Shown: positions 8,838 to 17,950 of the stretch, one piece after another
Position numbering within the stretch: the first letter of the stretch is position 1
Layout of the letters: the number at the start of each line of letters is the position of its first letter
Position numbers and translations under genes: made by a program
Assembly (NCBI RefSeq): GCF_000745235.1
Contig: NZ_JQNL01000001.1
Location: 3,776,001 to 3,840,000 of the forward strand
DNA from: Luteibacter mycovicinus
GTDB taxonomy: Bacteria > Pseudomonadota > Gammaproteobacteria > Xanthomonadales > Rhodanobacteraceae
Length of the DNA: 64,000 nucleotides
Reading direction: 5' to 3'
Notes under the pieces: generated by a model
What the model was told of the DNA's origin: nothing
What the model saw: the letters and a program-made list of their open reading frames with translations, nothing else
The model's database searches: none

Positions 8838-8849
8838 GGTTCCCTCCGC

Positions 8850-9515
8850 TCAGAACGTGGTTATGGTGTGTTTGACGAGCAGAGGCCAGAGGCGGTCGGG
8901 ATCGAGGTCTTCCATCGGAGTGACGGGAAAGTCGCGAGGCGAGACGATTTCGCCATGGGCGGCGCCCAGCGGCGCGTCGGGGTCGGCTGAGCGCTCAACA
9001 GGGAAGTCCTGGGTCATCGCATGGACGATCCACCGCTTTCTGGTGCCGTCGTAAGTGAACTCGAACGTGTGATGTTGGCGATGGGTCGCGTTTGCCCAGC
9101 GGATGGTGCCGGCGGCGATTTCCAGGTCGTAAATGCCCATCATTTCCTGCGGGCGACTCATGTAAGGGTTGTTGACGCAGTCAACCGCGCTGTCGCTGCG
9201 AGCCGTTTCCTTCCACGTGCCCTCGTGATCGGTGAACACGATCAGCTTGCATGGGTTGTTTCCGCCATGACGGGGCTCTTCCACGTAACGTGCGCCGGGG
9301 TAGACGGCAACGACGAGCCCTTTCGTGCCGTTGCCGGTCAACTCGCCGGTTTTGAAGGCGAGCACCAGGTCGTCGGGCGCGAGAGCGGCGCGGACGTCGT
9401 CGGGGACAGTTGGCAGCGGCGGCGCGGGCAGCGCGAACGGCCGCGTGCTGACGAACAGGGCGGTGGCGACAGCGACGCGAAGCCGCGCCACGTTGCGAGT
9501 GACGTTCCTTTTCAT
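8850..9515 (-). CDS. Periplasmic candidate immunity protein for the GH19 effector
   Basis: The 221-residue product starts at the ATG complementary to 9513-9515, preceded by GGAAGAAG at good spacing; a longer frame upstream lacks such a site. Residues 1 to about 28 form a signal peptide (MKRNVTRNVARLRVAVATAL, then FVSTRPFALPAPP). The mature part contains LAPDDLVLAFKTGELTGNG and two cysteines and has no recognised enzyme motif. It sits 12 bp upstream of the lysozyme-like effector in one operon. In Xanthomonadales, type IV effector immunity proteins (X-Tfi) are periplasmic and encoded immediately upstream of their effector, so immunity is the natural reading. The family itself was not identified. 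Confidence 0.72.
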   Translation of the reverse strand: MKRNVTRNVARLRVAVATALFVSTRPFALPAPPLPTVPDDVRAALAPDDLVLAFKTGELTGNGTKGLVVAVYPGARYVEEPRHGGNNPCKLIVFTDHEGTWKETARSDSAVDCVNNPYMSRPQEMMGIYDLEIAAGTIRWANATHRQHHTFEFTYDGTRKRWIVHAMTQDFPVERSADPDAPLGAAHGEIVSPRDFPVTPMEDLDPDRLWPLLVKHTITTF

Positions 9516-9798
9516 GAGGGTGCTTCTTCCTGCGCCTGCCGAAGCAGACGGTTTGATGGGCAGTACGCGTTGGTAGGGGAGGGCGGCGCTCTGGACCGGC
9601 TTGCGACGACGAGTCGGCAACTCAGGATCGTCGTTGCATGCCAATCATGGGTTGCCATCGTAGCGGCGTTGGCCGGACGCGACAATGCGTCGTACATAGA
9701 ACTTTTCTGAAAAATCGTCCGGATTGGGGTTGGCTTCGCATCGACAGCCCGCCACCTTCCGGGTTAGAAGTTCTCTCTTTGCCCGACAGGATCCCCGG

Positions 9799-10308
9799 AT
9801 GGCCGTTGACCTCATGCCCACCGATGCCGAACTCATGGCGCTGGCCCAGGAGGTCGCCGCCGCCGCGCAGGAGCGCCGGGTGATGGTCGCGACCGCCGAG
9901 TCCTGCACGGGCGGCTGGATCGCCAAGACGCTGACCGACCTGGCCGGCAGTTCCGCGTGGTTCGAAGCCGGCGTCGTGACCTACAGCTATAGCGCGAAAG
10001 AGTCGCTGCTCGGGGTCAACCCGCGCACACTGGAGCGGACGGGCGCCGTCAGCGAGGAGACCGTGCTGGAAATGGTGTCCGGTGCATTGGCCCGGTACGG
10101 CGCCGGTGTCGCGGTGGCGGTGACCGGCATCGCGGGCCCGTCCGGCGGCACGCCAGACAAACCTGTCGGCACCGTTTGGATCGGCTGGAAGCGCCGCGGG
10201 GGCTATGCCCACGCCACGCTTCACCATTTCGATGGTGACCGCGAGGCGGTGCGGCGGCAGACGGTCGCGGCCGCACTTGCTGGAATGACCGCGGAACTGA
10301 AGGGCTGA
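9799..10308 (+). CDS. pncC: Nicotinamide-nucleotide amidohydrolase (CinA C-terminal family)
   Basis: PncC deamidates NMN to nicotinate mononucleotide in the cytoplasm, recycling NAD breakdown products. The 169-residue protein is the free-standing CinA C-terminal domain. The nucleophile motif [20 protein letters not shown] lies near the N-terminus and [22 protein letters not shown] is the other family block. I chose the ATG at 9799; MPTDAELMA at 9814 is also possible. It lies directly upstream of recA, the common arrangement in gammaproteobacteria. The 283-bp gap to the divergent immunity gene holds the promoters of both. Confidence 0.95.
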   Translation: MAVDLMPTDAELMALAQEVAAAAQERRVMVATAESCTGGWIAKTLTDLAGSSAWFEAGVVTYSYSAKESLLGVNPRTLERTGAVSEETVLEMVSGALARYGAGVAVAVTGIAGPSGGTPDKPVGTVWIGWKRRGGYAHATLHHFDGDREAVRRQTVAAALAGMTAELKG

Positions 10309-10405
10309 ACCGTCCGGGCTATGGCAAACTTGGGGATTGCGGATCGCAGTCCCTGAGACGACGGTCCGGCAAGATACTCACCTACACACGAGACCGGATA
10401 CCACG

Positions 10406-11446
10406 ATGGACGACAATAAGCGCAAGGCGCTGGCGAGTGCCCTCGGCCAGATTGAAAAGCAGTTCGGCAAGGGTGCGGTCATGCGTCTGGGCGACCGTGT
10501 CGACGACAACATCGATACCGTGTCCACCGGCTCGCTCGGCCTCGATATCGCCCTGGGCATCGGCGGCCTGCCGCGTGGCCGTGTCGTCGAAATCTATGGC
10601 CCGGAATCCTCCGGTAAGACGACCCTGACCCTGCAGGCCATCGCGTCCTGCCAGCGCAACGGCGGCACGGCGGCCTTCGTCGACGCCGAGCACGCGCTCG
10701 ATCCGAGCTACGCCGAGAAGCTGGGCGTCAACGTCGCCGATCTCCTCGTCAGCCAGCCGGATACCGGTGAGCAGGCGCTCGAAATCGCCGACATGCTGGT
10801 TCGCTCGGGCGCCGTGGACATGGTCGTGGTCGATTCGGTGGCCGCGCTGACCCCCAAGGCGGAAATCGAGGGCGAAATGGGCGACTCCCACGTCGGCCTG
10901 CACGCCCGTCTGATGAGCCAGGCCCTGCGTAAGCTCACGGCCAACATCAAGAAGACCAACTGCCTCGTCATCTTCATCAACCAGATCCGTATGAAGATCG
11001 GCGTGATGTTCGGCAGCCCGGAAACCACCACCGGTGGTAACGCGCTGAAGTTCTACGCCTCGGTTCGTCTGGACATTCGCCGTATCGGCGCGGTCAAGAA
11101 GGGTGACGAAGTCATCGGTTCGGAGACCCGCGTCAAGGTCGTCAAGAACAAGGTGGCTCCGCCGTTCCGCCAGGCCGAGTTCGAGATCCTCTACGGCGAG
11201 GGCACCTCGCGCGAAGGCGAGATCATCGAGCTGGGCGTGCGGGAGAACCTGATCGACAAGTCGGGCGCCTGGTATAGCTACAAGGGCGATCGCATCGGCC
11301 AGGGCAAGGAAAACGTCCGCCAGTTCCTGCGCGACAACCCGGCCATGGCCAACGAAGTCGACGCGGAACTGCGCGCGCGCCTGCTGGTCAAGGCCGGTCC
11401 GAAGTCCGAAGCCTCGACCGAGGCCGACGAGCTTGAGGAAGTCTGA
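10406..11446 (+). CDS. recA: RecA recombinase
   Basis: RecA polymerises on single-stranded DNA, drives strand exchange and triggers LexA cleavage. The 346-residue protein starts at [20 protein letters not shown]. It shows Walker [10 protein letters not shown], the VDAEHALD and [21 protein letters not shown] blocks, the L2-loop region with [20 protein letters not shown], and an acidic C-terminal tail. An upstream in-frame ATG at 10337 would add a non-homologous extension and was rejected. I looked for a LexA box before the gene and saw neither CTGT-N8-ACAG nor the Xanthomonas TTAG-N6-TACTA form, which leaves SOS control open. recX overlaps its 3' end. Confidence 0.98.
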   Translation: MDDNKRKALASALGQIEKQFGKGAVMRLGDRVDDNIDTVSTGSLGLDIALGIGGLPRGRVVEIYGPESSGKTTLTLQAIASCQRNGGTAAFVDAEHALDPSYAEKLGVNVADLLVSQPDTGEQALEIADMLVRSGAVDMVVVDSVAALTPKAEIEGEMGDSHVGLHARLMSQALRKLTANIKKTNCLVIFINQIRMKIGVMFGSPETTTGGNALKFYASVRLDIRRIGAVKKGDEVIGSETRVKVVKNKVAPPFRQAEFEILYGEGTSREGEIIELGVRENLIDKSGAWYSYKGDRIGQGKENVRQFLRDNPAMANEVDAELRARLLVKAGPKSEASTEADELEEV

Positions 11447-11939
11447 TAAAGGCGCGGGGAAGGGCGACGGCAAGGCCGATCGCCCCACCCGTACCGCGTA
11501 CGACAAGGCGCTTGGGCTGCTTGCCCGGCGCGAACACTCCCGCCGCGAACTCAGGCAGAAGCTTGATCGCGGCGGTTTTACGCGTGACGAGTCGACTGCC
11601 GCCGTCGAGCGGCTGGGCGACCAGGGGTACCAGGACGACGATCGCTTCGCCGCCTCGTTGTTTCGCAGTCGGGCCGGGCAGGGCTACGGGCCGGCACGGA
11701 TCCGGGCCGAACTTCGCAGTCAGGGCGTCAGCGATGCCACGATCCGCCAGTTGATGGAGGAAACGGACATCGATTGGGACGATCTGGCCGCCGGTCAGCT
11801 GCGTCGGCGCTATGGCGGATCCTCGGCCGACCCCGCTGAACGGGCGCGGCGGGCGCAATTCCTCTTGCGTCGCGGCTTCGCCGCCGCCACAGTACGTGGT
11901 CTAACCCACGCCGATGCGGAAGACGCCGACGACGATTGA
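11433..11939 (+). CDS. recX: RecX regulator of RecA
   Basis: RecX binds RecA filaments and limits their extension. The 168-residue helical-repeat protein has the family pattern: [23 protein letters not shown], then [20 protein letters not shown] and [12 protein letters not shown]. The start is a TTG overlapping the last 14 bases of recA, which should make its translation depend on recA and keep it low. The C-terminal tail is acidic. The region between its stop and alaS is about 70 bp. Confidence 0.94.
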   Translation: MRKSDKGAGKGDGKADRPTRTAYDKALGLLARREHSRRELRQKLDRGGFTRDESTAAVERLGDQGYQDDDRFAASLFRSRAGQGYGPARIRAELRSQGVSDATIRQLMEETDIDWDDLAAGQLRRRYGGSSADPAERARRAQFLLRRGFAAATVRGLTHADAEDADDD

Positions 11940-12010
11940 AGGCAACGAGCCTTGATTCTGGACGGGGCGTCGACGTAACGCGTCTCGCAGCTTCCAAGCC
12001 ACGATCGCTC

Positions 12011-14644
12011 ATGAAAACCGCCGAAATCCGTTCGACCTTCCTCGAATTCTTCCGTTCCAAGGACCACACCATCGTGCCTTCGGCATCGCTGGTGCCGTCG
12101 AACGACCCCACGTTGCTGTTCACGAACTCGGGCATGGTGCCGTTCAAGAACGTGTTCCTCGGCAGCGAAAAGCCAGGCTACGTCCGTGCGGCCGACGTCC
12201 AGCGCTGCCTGCGGGCGGGCGGCAAGCACAACGACCTCGACGCGGTGGGCTACACCGCCCGCCACCACACCTTCTTCGAAATGCTGGGCAACTGGTCGTT
12301 CGGCGACTACTTCAAGCGCGACGCCATCCGCTTCGCCTGGGAGCTGCTCACCGACGTCTACAAGCTGCCGGCCGAGCGCCTCTGGGTCACCGTGTACCAC
12401 ACGGACGACGAGGCCTTCGATATCTGGAACAAGGAGGTCGGTGTCCCGGTGGACCGCATCGTCCGCATCGGCGACAACAAGGGCGCGCCGTTCGCCTCCG
12501 ATAACTTCTGGCAGATGGCTGACACAGGCCCCTGCGGTCCGTGTACGGAGATCTTCTTCGACCACGGTGCCGACGTGGCCGGTGGCCCCCCGGGCTCGCC
12601 CGACGAGGATGGCGACCGCTACATCGAGATCTGGAACCTGGTCTTCATGCAGTTCGACCGTGCCCCGGACGGCACGCTGACGCCGCTGCCGGCGCCCTGC
12701 GTCGACACCGGCATGGGTCTCGAGCGCCTGGCCGCCGTGCTGCAGCACGTGCATTCCAACTACGAAATCGACCTGTTCGCCCACCTGATCGCCGAGGCCG
12801 GTCGTCTGACCGCCACCGCCGATCTGTCGAACAAGTCGCTGCGCGTCATCGCCGACCATATCCGTGCCTGCTCGTTCCTCATCGTCGACGGCGTGCTGCC
12901 TTCCAACGAAGGTCGTGGCTACGTGCTCCGCCGCATCATCCGTCGCGCCCTGCGCCACGGCTGGATGCTGGGCGTGCGCGGCGATTTCTTCTGGAAGATG
13001 GTCGCGCCGCTGGTCGCCGAGATGGGTGAGGCCTATCCGGATATCGCGAAGAAGCAGGCGTTCGTTGAGCAGGCGCTCAAGAACGAAGAAGAGCGCTTCG
13101 GCGAAACCCTCGAGCACGGCATGCGTCTGTTCGACGACATCGCATCTCGGGCGGAAAAGGTGATTCCCGGCGTCGACGCTTTCCGTCTGTACGACACGTA
13201 TGGCTTCCCGGTGGATCTCACGGCCGACATCGCCCGCGAGCGCGGCATGAGCGTCGACATGGACGGCTTCGAGCAGGCCATGGGCGAGCAGCGCACGCGT
13301 GCTCGCGCCGCCAGCAACTTCTCGACCAGGGCCCAGTTGCCGGCGGAAGTCGCCAGTGCGGTGTCGCCGACGGTTTTCACCGGCTACGACAGCCTCGAGC
13401 TGAGCGATGCCCGGGTGCTCGCGATCGTCCGTGACGGCAAGTCGGTGGATCGCCTCTCCGACGGCGAAGAAGCTTTCCTGTTGCTCGACCGTACACCGTT
13501 CTACGCGGAGTCGGGCGGCCAGGTGGGCGATACCGGCGTCCTGCGCAATCCTTCGGGCGCGCTGGCCGTGGCCGATACGCAGAAGGTCGGTGGCGCGTTC
13601 TTCGCGCACTTCGGAACCTGGCAGGGGTCCGCGCCGCTGAACAAGGGCGACATCGTCGGCGCCGCGGTGGACGCCTCGCAGCGTCAGGCCACGGTGCTGA
13701 ATCATTCGGCGACCCATCTGCTGCACGCTGCGCTGCGTACCGTCCTGGGCGACCACGTTTCGCAGAAGGGCTCGCTGGTGGCTCCTGAGCGCCTGCGTTT
13801 CGATTTCTCCCACTTCAAGGCGCTGACCGCCGACGAGCTCGCGCTGATCGAGCGCATGGTCAACGACGAGATTCGCCACAACGACGCCGCCGAAGTGCAC
13901 AACATGGCGTACGACGAAGCCATCGAGTTCGGCGCCATGGCGCTGTTCGGCGAAAAATACGGTGCCGAAGTGCGCGTGCTGAAGATGGGCGACTTCTCGA
14001 CGGAGCTTTGCGGCGGCACGCACGTGTCCCGGACGGGCGACATCGGTCTGTTCAAGATCGTGGCGGAATCCGGCGTCGCCGCTGGCGTACGACGCATCGA
14101 GGCTGTCACCGGCGCGGGAGCCATGGCACGTGTTTCGGATGAAGAACGCGTCCTCGGCGAGGTCTCCGGACTGCTTGCCGCGACCGGTGACGAAGTTGTC
14201 GAAAAACTCCGTCAGCTGTTCGATCGACAGAAGAAGCTCGAGCGCGAAATCGAATCCTACAAGGCCAAGGCGGCCAGCTCCGCCTCGGCCGATCTCGCCG
14301 CCTCGGCGGTGAATGTCGCCGGTATCAAAGTCGTCGCCGCCCGTATTGAAGGTCTCGATGCCAAGTCGCTGCGCGACAGCGTCGATGTGCTCAAGCAGCA
14401 GCTCGGCGATTGCGCCATCGTGCTGGCAGGTGCGGTCGATGGTCGCGTTGCACTCGTGGCAGGCGTCGGCGGCGCCGCGCTGGGCCGGGTCAAGGCCGGC
14501 GATCTGGTGGGCGAAGTGGCCTCGAAGATCGACGGCAAGGGCGGTGGCCGCCCTGACATGGCCCAGGGTGGCGGCGTCGACAGCCCGGCGCTTCCCGGTA
14601 TTCTCGAAAGCATCCCTGCGTGGGTGGAAGCTCGTCTGCGCTGA
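12011..14644 (+). CDS. alaS: Alanyl-tRNA synthetase
   Basis: AlaS charges tRNA-Ala in the cytoplasm and edits mischarged Ser and Gly. The 877-residue protein starts at [20 protein letters not shown]; a longer frame to 11936 is less likely. Visible domains in order are the class II catalytic core ([20 protein letters not shown]), the tRNA-binding helical region, the editing domain with [12 protein letters not shown] and the [13 protein letters not shown] zinc ligands, a coiled coil and the C-Ala domain ending [20 protein letters not shown]. Length is normal. A strong hairpin follows the stop. Confidence 0.98.
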   Translation: MKTAEIRSTFLEFFRSKDHTIVPSASLVPSNDPTLLFTNSGMVPFKNVFLGSEKPGYVRAADVQRCLRAGGKHNDLDAVGYTARHHTFFEMLGNWSFGDYFKRDAIRFAWELLTDVYKLPAERLWVTVYHTDDEAFDIWNKEVGVPVDRIVRIGDNKGAPFASDNFWQMADTGPCGPCTEIFFDHGADVAGGPPGSPDEDGDRYIEIWNLVFMQFDRAPDGTLTPLPAPCVDTGMGLERLAAVLQHVHSNYEIDLFAHLIAEAGRLTATADLSNKSLRVIADHIRACSFLIVDGVLPSNEGRGYVLRRIIRRALRHGWMLGVRGDFFWKMVAPLVAEMGEAYPDIAKKQAFVEQALKNEEERFGETLEHGMRLFDDIASRAEKVIPGVDAFRLYDTYGFPVDLTADIARERGMSVDMDGFEQAMGEQRTRARAASNFSTRAQLPAEVASAVSPTVFTGYDSLELSDARVLAIVRDGKSVDRLSDGEEAFLLLDRTPFYAESGGQVGDTGVLRNPSGALAVADTQKVGGAFFAHFGTWQGSAPLNKGDIVGAAVDASQRQATVLNHSATHLLHAALRTVLGDHVSQKGSLVAPERLRFDFSHFKALTADELALIERMVNDEIRHNDAAEVHNMAYDEAIEFGAMALFGEKYGAEVRVLKMGDFSTELCGGTHVSRTGDIGLFKIVAESGVAAGVRRIEAVTGAGAMARVSDEERVLGEVSGLLAATGDEVVEKLRQLFDRQKKLEREIESYKAKAASSASADLAASAVNVAGIKVVAARIEGLDAKSLRDSVDVLKQQLGDCAIVLAGAVDGRVALVAGVGGAALGRVKAGDLVGEVASKIDGKGGGRPDMAQGGGVDSPALPGILESIPAWVEARLR

Positions 14645-14663
14645 ACGGGAGATAGATGGACCC

Positions 14664-14694
14664 GTACCAAAGTGCCGTAAAGGCGCTTTGGTAC
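14664..14694 (+). terminator. Hairpin after alaS, probable terminator
   Basis: A 13-bp stem with a single T-G wobble (14664-14676 with 14682-14694) and five-base loop begins 20 bases after the alaS stop. There is no T-tract, so it may be a weak terminator or a 3'-end stabiliser. Confidence 0.5.
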
Positions 14695-14715
14695 ACGTCT
14701 TCACGGCTGTGTGCG

Positions 14716-14745
14716 TTGCTTACGCTGGATTGGCTCAGCTAGTAT
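14716..14745 (+). promoter_or_regulatory. Candidate sigma70 promoter of csrA
   Basis: TTGCTT (14716-14721) and TAGTAT (14740-14745) are separated by 18 bp, about 195 bp upstream of csrA. Confidence 0.4.
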
Positions 14746-14946
14746 GATCCGAATGCCGAACGTAATTTTCGGTGTCGGTCCTTCGGATCGGAATGGCAGG
14801 ACAGCTGGTCAGCGACACACACAACTAGAGCCGGGGAAGGCAGTTCGGCCTTCGATGGTCGAAACGTCAATCCATCGACGGCAAGCACTCGGGGTGAGGT
14901 TGTCGTTGGTGGGGAAGCCAATACCTGATTTTATGGAGTATCAATC

Positions 14947-15150
14947 ATGCTGATTCTGACCCGCCGGGTCGGTGAAACCCTGATGATCGGCGACGAGGTG
15001 ACCGTCACCGTTCTGGGTGTCAAAGGTAACCAGGTGCGCATCGGCATCAATGCACCGAAAAATGTCGCAGTCCATCGCGAAGAGATTTACCAGCGCATCA
15101 AGAACGAAGGCGACGCCGGCGGCCATTCCGGGGACGACCACGACCAGTAA
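14947..15150 (+). CDS. csrA: CsrA/RsmA global RNA-binding regulator
   Basis: CsrA binds GGA motifs in mRNA leaders and represses or stabilises translation of many genes, including virulence, motility and secretion genes in xanthomonads. The 67-residue protein begins [18 protein letters not shown] and keeps [19 protein letters not shown], with the RNA-contacting residues intact. The C-terminal tail is His/Asp-rich. GGAG lies eight bases before the ATG. In X. citri RsmA has been linked to control of the type IV system; whether it acts on the virB operon in this window is inference. tRNA-Ser follows. Confidence 0.97.
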   Translation: MLILTRRVGETLMIGDEVTVTVLGVKGNQVRIGINAPKNVAVHREEIYQRIKNEGDAGGHSGDDHDQ

Positions 15151-15227
15151 GGTCTGAGGCTTTACGAGTCGACCAAGGTTAAGTATCCTTGCCGGCTCGT
15201 GAAGGCAGGTCCTTTACGAAACATCCC

Positions 15228-15320
15228 GGAGAGTTGCCCGAGTGGCCGAAGGGGCTCCCCTGCTAAGGGAGTATAGGGTCAAAAGCCTTATCGAGGGTTC
15301 GAATCCCTCACTCTCCGCCA
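15228..15320 (+). tRNA. tRNA-Ser (anticodon GCT)
   Basis: This is a 93-base class II tRNA with a 7-bp acceptor stem, long variable arm, TTCGAAT T-loop and encoded CCA. The anticodon GCT is at 15262-15264 between CCCCT and AAGGG arms. Its last 17 bases are the left copy of the integration repeat of the 38.6-kb element, so the tRNA stays intact after insertion. Confidence 0.97.
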
Positions 15321-15323
15321 GTT
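15304..15323 (+). repeat. attL: tRNA-Ser 3' end, left copy of the 20-bp direct repeat
   Basis: The sequence TCCCTCACTCTCCGCCAGTT covers the tRNA T-arm/acceptor end plus three bases beyond CCA. The identical 20 bases recur at 53848-53867; the flanking base differs on both sides. The integrase gene starts 85 bp to the right. Confidence 0.93.
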
Positions 15324-15326
15324 TGC

Positions 15327-15356
15327 AAAAAGCCCTGTTTTTACAGGGCTTTTTTG
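15327..15356 (+). terminator. Rho-independent terminator just inside attL
   Basis: AGCCCTG (15331-15337) and CAGGGCT (15344-15350) form a stem extended by A-T pairs, with a TTTTTA loop and a T-tract to 15355. It now ends tRNA-Ser transcription and shields the integrase from tRNA read-through. It belongs to the element, since the native terminator lies beyond attR. Confidence 0.85.
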
Positions 15357-15408
15357 TGGGCGGCGCATCAACCCATCGGGTCACGGCCCGGGTCACATTG
15401 AGGACCCG

Positions 15409-16797
15409 ATGCGCCTGCCTTCCTATCTGCAACTTGCACCGTCAGGTGTTTGGCACTTTCGCCAACGTGTGCCCGCCGACCTCTTACCCGTCTTCAACAG
15501 GCGGTTTCTCAAACATTCCCTCAGGACCCGGGATGTGTTGGCGGCGCAGCGTCTCGCCTTGGCATTCGCCGACCGGTATGCTCGGCTCATCGAACAGGCA
15601 AGGGGAATGCACGTGTCGGACAAGGATGTGCCATCGATTGAATCCATCCTCCGGTCAACGGGGAAGAAGAAGTACAAACTCATCCGCCACGCGGACGGCA
15701 CCGTCGAATTTGAAGCCAAGGGCAAGGCGGACCATGACCTCGGCATGGCCGCCATCGAGCGCATCGGCATCCTCGCCAACGAGCCCTTTGTCCAGAAAAC
15801 GATGCGGGAGGCGGCGGAACGTGAAGCCGCCGCCAAGCCATTGGTCCCCGTGTTGCCCATCGGCAAGGTGGTGACCCAGTGGCTGGCCGACATCAAGTCC
15901 TCGACCTTGCCCAAGACGCTCAGCATCAAGGCGGCGGCGGTCGAGAGCTTCGCCCGGCATTACGGTGAAAAGAAGCCTCTGCATGAGGCAGGGCGCCTGG
16001 ATGTCGGTCGCTGGATTGAAGCACTGCGCGCATCGGGTCTGTCGACACCGACCATCGTCAACAAGGCCGGTTACCTGCGTGGTTTTTTCGATTGGGTCAA
16101 GGCACGCGGGTACTACCCGCCGTTCTCGAAGGACGATAACCCGGCGGCCGGGCAAATCCTGTTCCGGGCAAAAGAGAAGCGGGCACGCCGGGTGCTCGGC
16201 TTCAAAGCGTTTAGCGTCGACCAAATCCGGATTCTTTTCTCGCCTGAAGCGCTCGAAGGCCTGTCCGAAGCCGCTCAATGGGGTGCATGGATTGGGCTAT
16301 ACACGGGCGCCCGTGTGGCGGAGGTGGGCCAACTGGCGTTGGCTGACTTTGTTGTTCAGGACGGCACCCCTTCGATTCGAATCACGAACGAGGGCATCGG
16401 GCAGAGCGTCAAGAATGACGCCAGCATCCGGACGATTCCCATCCACCCGGCGCTGATTGAGCGCGGATTGTTGGACCGTGTGGCAATGCTAAGAGCATCG
16501 GGCGAAACCAGGCTGTTTCCCAAAGTGAAGCTCGATGGCGTCAACGGCGCCGGCAACTGGCTGTCGAAGGCCTTCACCCGGCATGTGGAGAAAAACCTGG
16601 CCTTGCCGGCGAAGGGCAAGTTTGGGTTCCACAGTCTGCGAAAGTCTGTTGTTCAGGGCCTTCAAACAGTGGGTGTCGCGTCAGAACTGCGTGCGGCGTA
16701 TGTCGGGCATGAGTTGGGGGACGAGCATCATGGCTCGTACAGCCGGAAGCCGACGATGGGAGAGCTGCTGGCGGAGGTGTCACAACTACGTTGGTGA
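15409..16797 (+). CDS. int: Tyrosine integrase of the element
   Basis: This 462-residue phage-type integrase catalyses site-specific integration and excision at the tRNA-Ser attachment site. The N-terminus (PSYLQLAPSGVWHFRQRVPADL) is the short arm-binding-like segment typical of island integrases of this type. A SAM-like core-binding domain spans about 145-235. The catalytic domain keeps R302 (TGARVAE), H408 and R411 (HSLRK), H434 (GHELG) and the nucleophile Y444 (GSYSRK). All five are present, so the enzyme should be active. It starts 85 bp after attL and reads into the element, the usual arrangement. No excisionase gene is obvious next to it. Confidence 0.95.
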   Translation: MRLPSYLQLAPSGVWHFRQRVPADLLPVFNRRFLKHSLRTRDVLAAQRLALAFADRYARLIEQARGMHVSDKDVPSIESILRSTGKKKYKLIRHADGTVEFEAKGKADHDLGMAAIERIGILANEPFVQKTMREAAEREAAAKPLVPVLPIGKVVTQWLADIKSSTLPKTLSIKAAAVESFARHYGEKKPLHEAGRLDVGRWIEALRASGLSTPTIVNKAGYLRGFFDWVKARGYYPPFSKDDNPAAGQILFRAKEKRARRVLGFKAFSVDQIRILFSPEALEGLSEAAQWGAWIGLYTGARVAEVGQLALADFVVQDGTPSIRITNEGIGQSVKNDASIRTIPIHPALIERGLLDRVAMLRASGETRLFPKVKLDGVNGAGNWLSKAFTRHVEKNLALPAKGKFGFHSLRKSVVQGLQTVGVASELRAAYVGHELGDEHHGSYSRKPTMGELLAEVSQLRW

Positions 16798-16851
16798 GGG
16801 AGCAAATGTTGTTCTTGGACTTTCAACCCGATTTGTAAAAGGGCTTAGAAA

Positions 16852-17187
16852 ATGACGAAATCCGCAAAGTTTCTCACGAGAGTTGTCGTTGTAGGAGAGG
16901 GCACAATTGAGGTCAAGAAGACAACTGGTTTTTTGGGAAGAACGGTCAAGATAGAAGTCAAAAACGCACCCGAGCTTGCTGATTACGATACGCTCGGAGC
17001 CGAAGTCGAGGCTGCTTATGAAGACTTCGACGTTGACGGGTATGATGTGATTCAACTCATGCCGCTAAGCATTGGCAATTCGCGTCCGGAATATTCGCAG
17101 TCCGGAAGCAAAGTCAGCTACTTGGGAGAGACGGGGTTCTCTGTCACCAGAGGAGTGATGCTTGTTGCCAAAAGGCGTACGCCATGA
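16852..17187 (+). CDS. Small hypothetical protein after the integrase
   Basis: The 111-residue product has alternating charged and hydrophobic residues (VVVGEGTIEVKKTTGFLGRT) suggesting a small beta-rich soluble domain, with no signal peptide or membrane helix. It begins 54 bp after the integrase stop, with an AAGGGC ribosome-like stretch. It is less GC-rich than its neighbours, as expected of acquired DNA. I recognise no family. An accessory role near the integrase, for example as a directionality factor, cannot be excluded, but there is no helix-turn-helix to support it. Confidence 0.55.
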   Translation: MTKSAKFLTRVVVVGEGTIEVKKTTGFLGRTVKIEVKNAPELADYDTLGAEVEAAYEDFDVDGYDVIQLMPLSIGNSRPEYSQSGSKVSYLGETGFSVTRGVMLVAKRRTP

Positions 17188-17201
17188 GCGCGAGGTTTTT
17201 C

Positions 17202-17303
17202 TCATTCAACACGTCGGCTTCCAATAAATGACCTTAGGGTTAATGTGAGAGCACACAAGGCAATGATGCCAAGCAAGGCGTTCGTGAGAATAATTGATTC
17301 CAT
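17202..17303 (-). CDS. 33-residue single-span membrane peptide
   Basis: A short frame (102 bp with stop) encodes an ordered small membrane protein: MESIILTNALLGIIALCALT followed by LTLRSFIGSRRVE. One hydrophobic helix covers residues 3-25 and the C-terminus is basic. AAGGAG lies six bases before the ATG, and a TTGACA-N16-TAAAAC promoter lies 22 bases upstream of that. Ribosome site, promoter, charge asymmetry and stop all agree, which is unusual for a random short frame. It runs against the 111-residue gene. It could be a type I toxin-like peptide, a stress peptide or an accessory of the neighbouring export operon; no antisense RNA was identified. Confidence 0.6.
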   Translation of the reverse strand: MESIILTNALLGIIALCALTLTLRSFIGSRRVE

Positions 17304-17331
17304 GGTTGCTCCTTGTCGGGATTGATAATCT

Positions 17332-17359
17332 GTTTTAGCGAGCTTCTGGCAACTGTCAA
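17332..17359 (-). promoter_or_regulatory. Promoter of the 33-residue membrane peptide
   Basis: On the minus strand a perfect TTGACA (17359-17354) is followed after 16 bp by TAAAAC (17337-17332), predicting a start near 17325 and a leader of about 22 bases with AAGGAG. Confidence 0.5.
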
Positions 17360-17560
17360 GCCTTGAAACAATAGAATCAAAAGCGCGTCTTAGTGTTTGG
17401 CTTTGCCCAACACGACACTAAGAGCATCGCAGACCCGTCCGGTCCCGCTCCTTTGGTCCGCACAAGAGCAGAAAAAGCCTTCAAAGCAGGGGTGCCCTTA
17501 AAACCGGCGCCCTTTCTCTTGAGAAAAGGGCAGGCGCTCCGCGGTCGTCCCATTGATTCA

Positions 17561-17605
17561 TTTGGACGTCCAAACGCTTGACAGCTGTCGGTTCTCTGCT
17601 TTGAT
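17561..17605 (+). promoter_or_regulatory. Palindromic operator and promoter upstream of the export operon
   Basis: The palindrome TTTGGACGTCCAAA (17561-17574) lies three bases upstream of TTGACA (17578-17583), followed after 16 bp by TTTGAT (17600-17605). The core TGGACGTCCAAA recurs before the relaxase gene at 22845-22856. Promoter strength and regulator are not known. Confidence 0.4.
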
Positions 17606-17950
17606 GGCTGCGACAGGTCGCGCATTGGTGCGACACATTGCCCACTCCGAGACAGGGCGGGTCCGACGTCGACCAGACAAGGAAGGCCGTGCCCGCGATT
17701 CCAGTCCCACCTCTCGCCCATTTGGCGTGCAGTACCCAGGCGCAAAAATTTCCTGTGTCTGCTCCACGGGCGGTGCGACGCAGTCGTGGGTTTCGTGAGA
17801 AAATACTCAAAATCCGTTGCAGACGTCTTGTGTCGCCTGCTATGGTTTTTGCTGCTGCGAGCGAACGCCCGGTCAGCCTAAGGACGAGCACACAGCATTA
17901 TGTGTCCCCAAGGTGGGGATGACCCGAAATCCTTTTGTCAGGAGATGAGC

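Larger units (their letters stand above)
14645..14946. other. alaS-csrA intergenic region
   Basis: These 302 bp hold the alaS hairpin, a sigma70-like promoter for csrA and a leader of about 190 bases with several GGA triplets, including TATGGAGTATC at the csrA ribosome site. CsrA binds GGA motifs and commonly represses its own message, so autoregulation is plausible. No gene was seen. Confidence 0.5.
17304..17950. other. Regulatory gap before the metallopeptidase export operon
   Basis: About 650 bp hold no convincing gene apart from the leftward promoter at 17332-17359. On the plus strand a 14-bp perfect palindrome TTTGGACGTCCAAA (17561-17574) stands just before TTGACA-N16-TTTGAT (17578-17605). 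A hairpin GCCCTTT/AAAGGGC (17509-17531) lies further left. This layout suggests an operator and promoter for the operon that starts at 17951, with a leader of about 340 bases. Confidence 0.5.

Noticed and set aside
10309..10405. LexA box before recA
   Set aside because: Neither CTGT-N8-ACAG nor TTAG-N6-TACTA is present in the gap.
11810..14704. Very long open frame antisense to alaS
   Set aside because: High GC makes antisense frames long; alaS has all family motifs and the antisense product has none.
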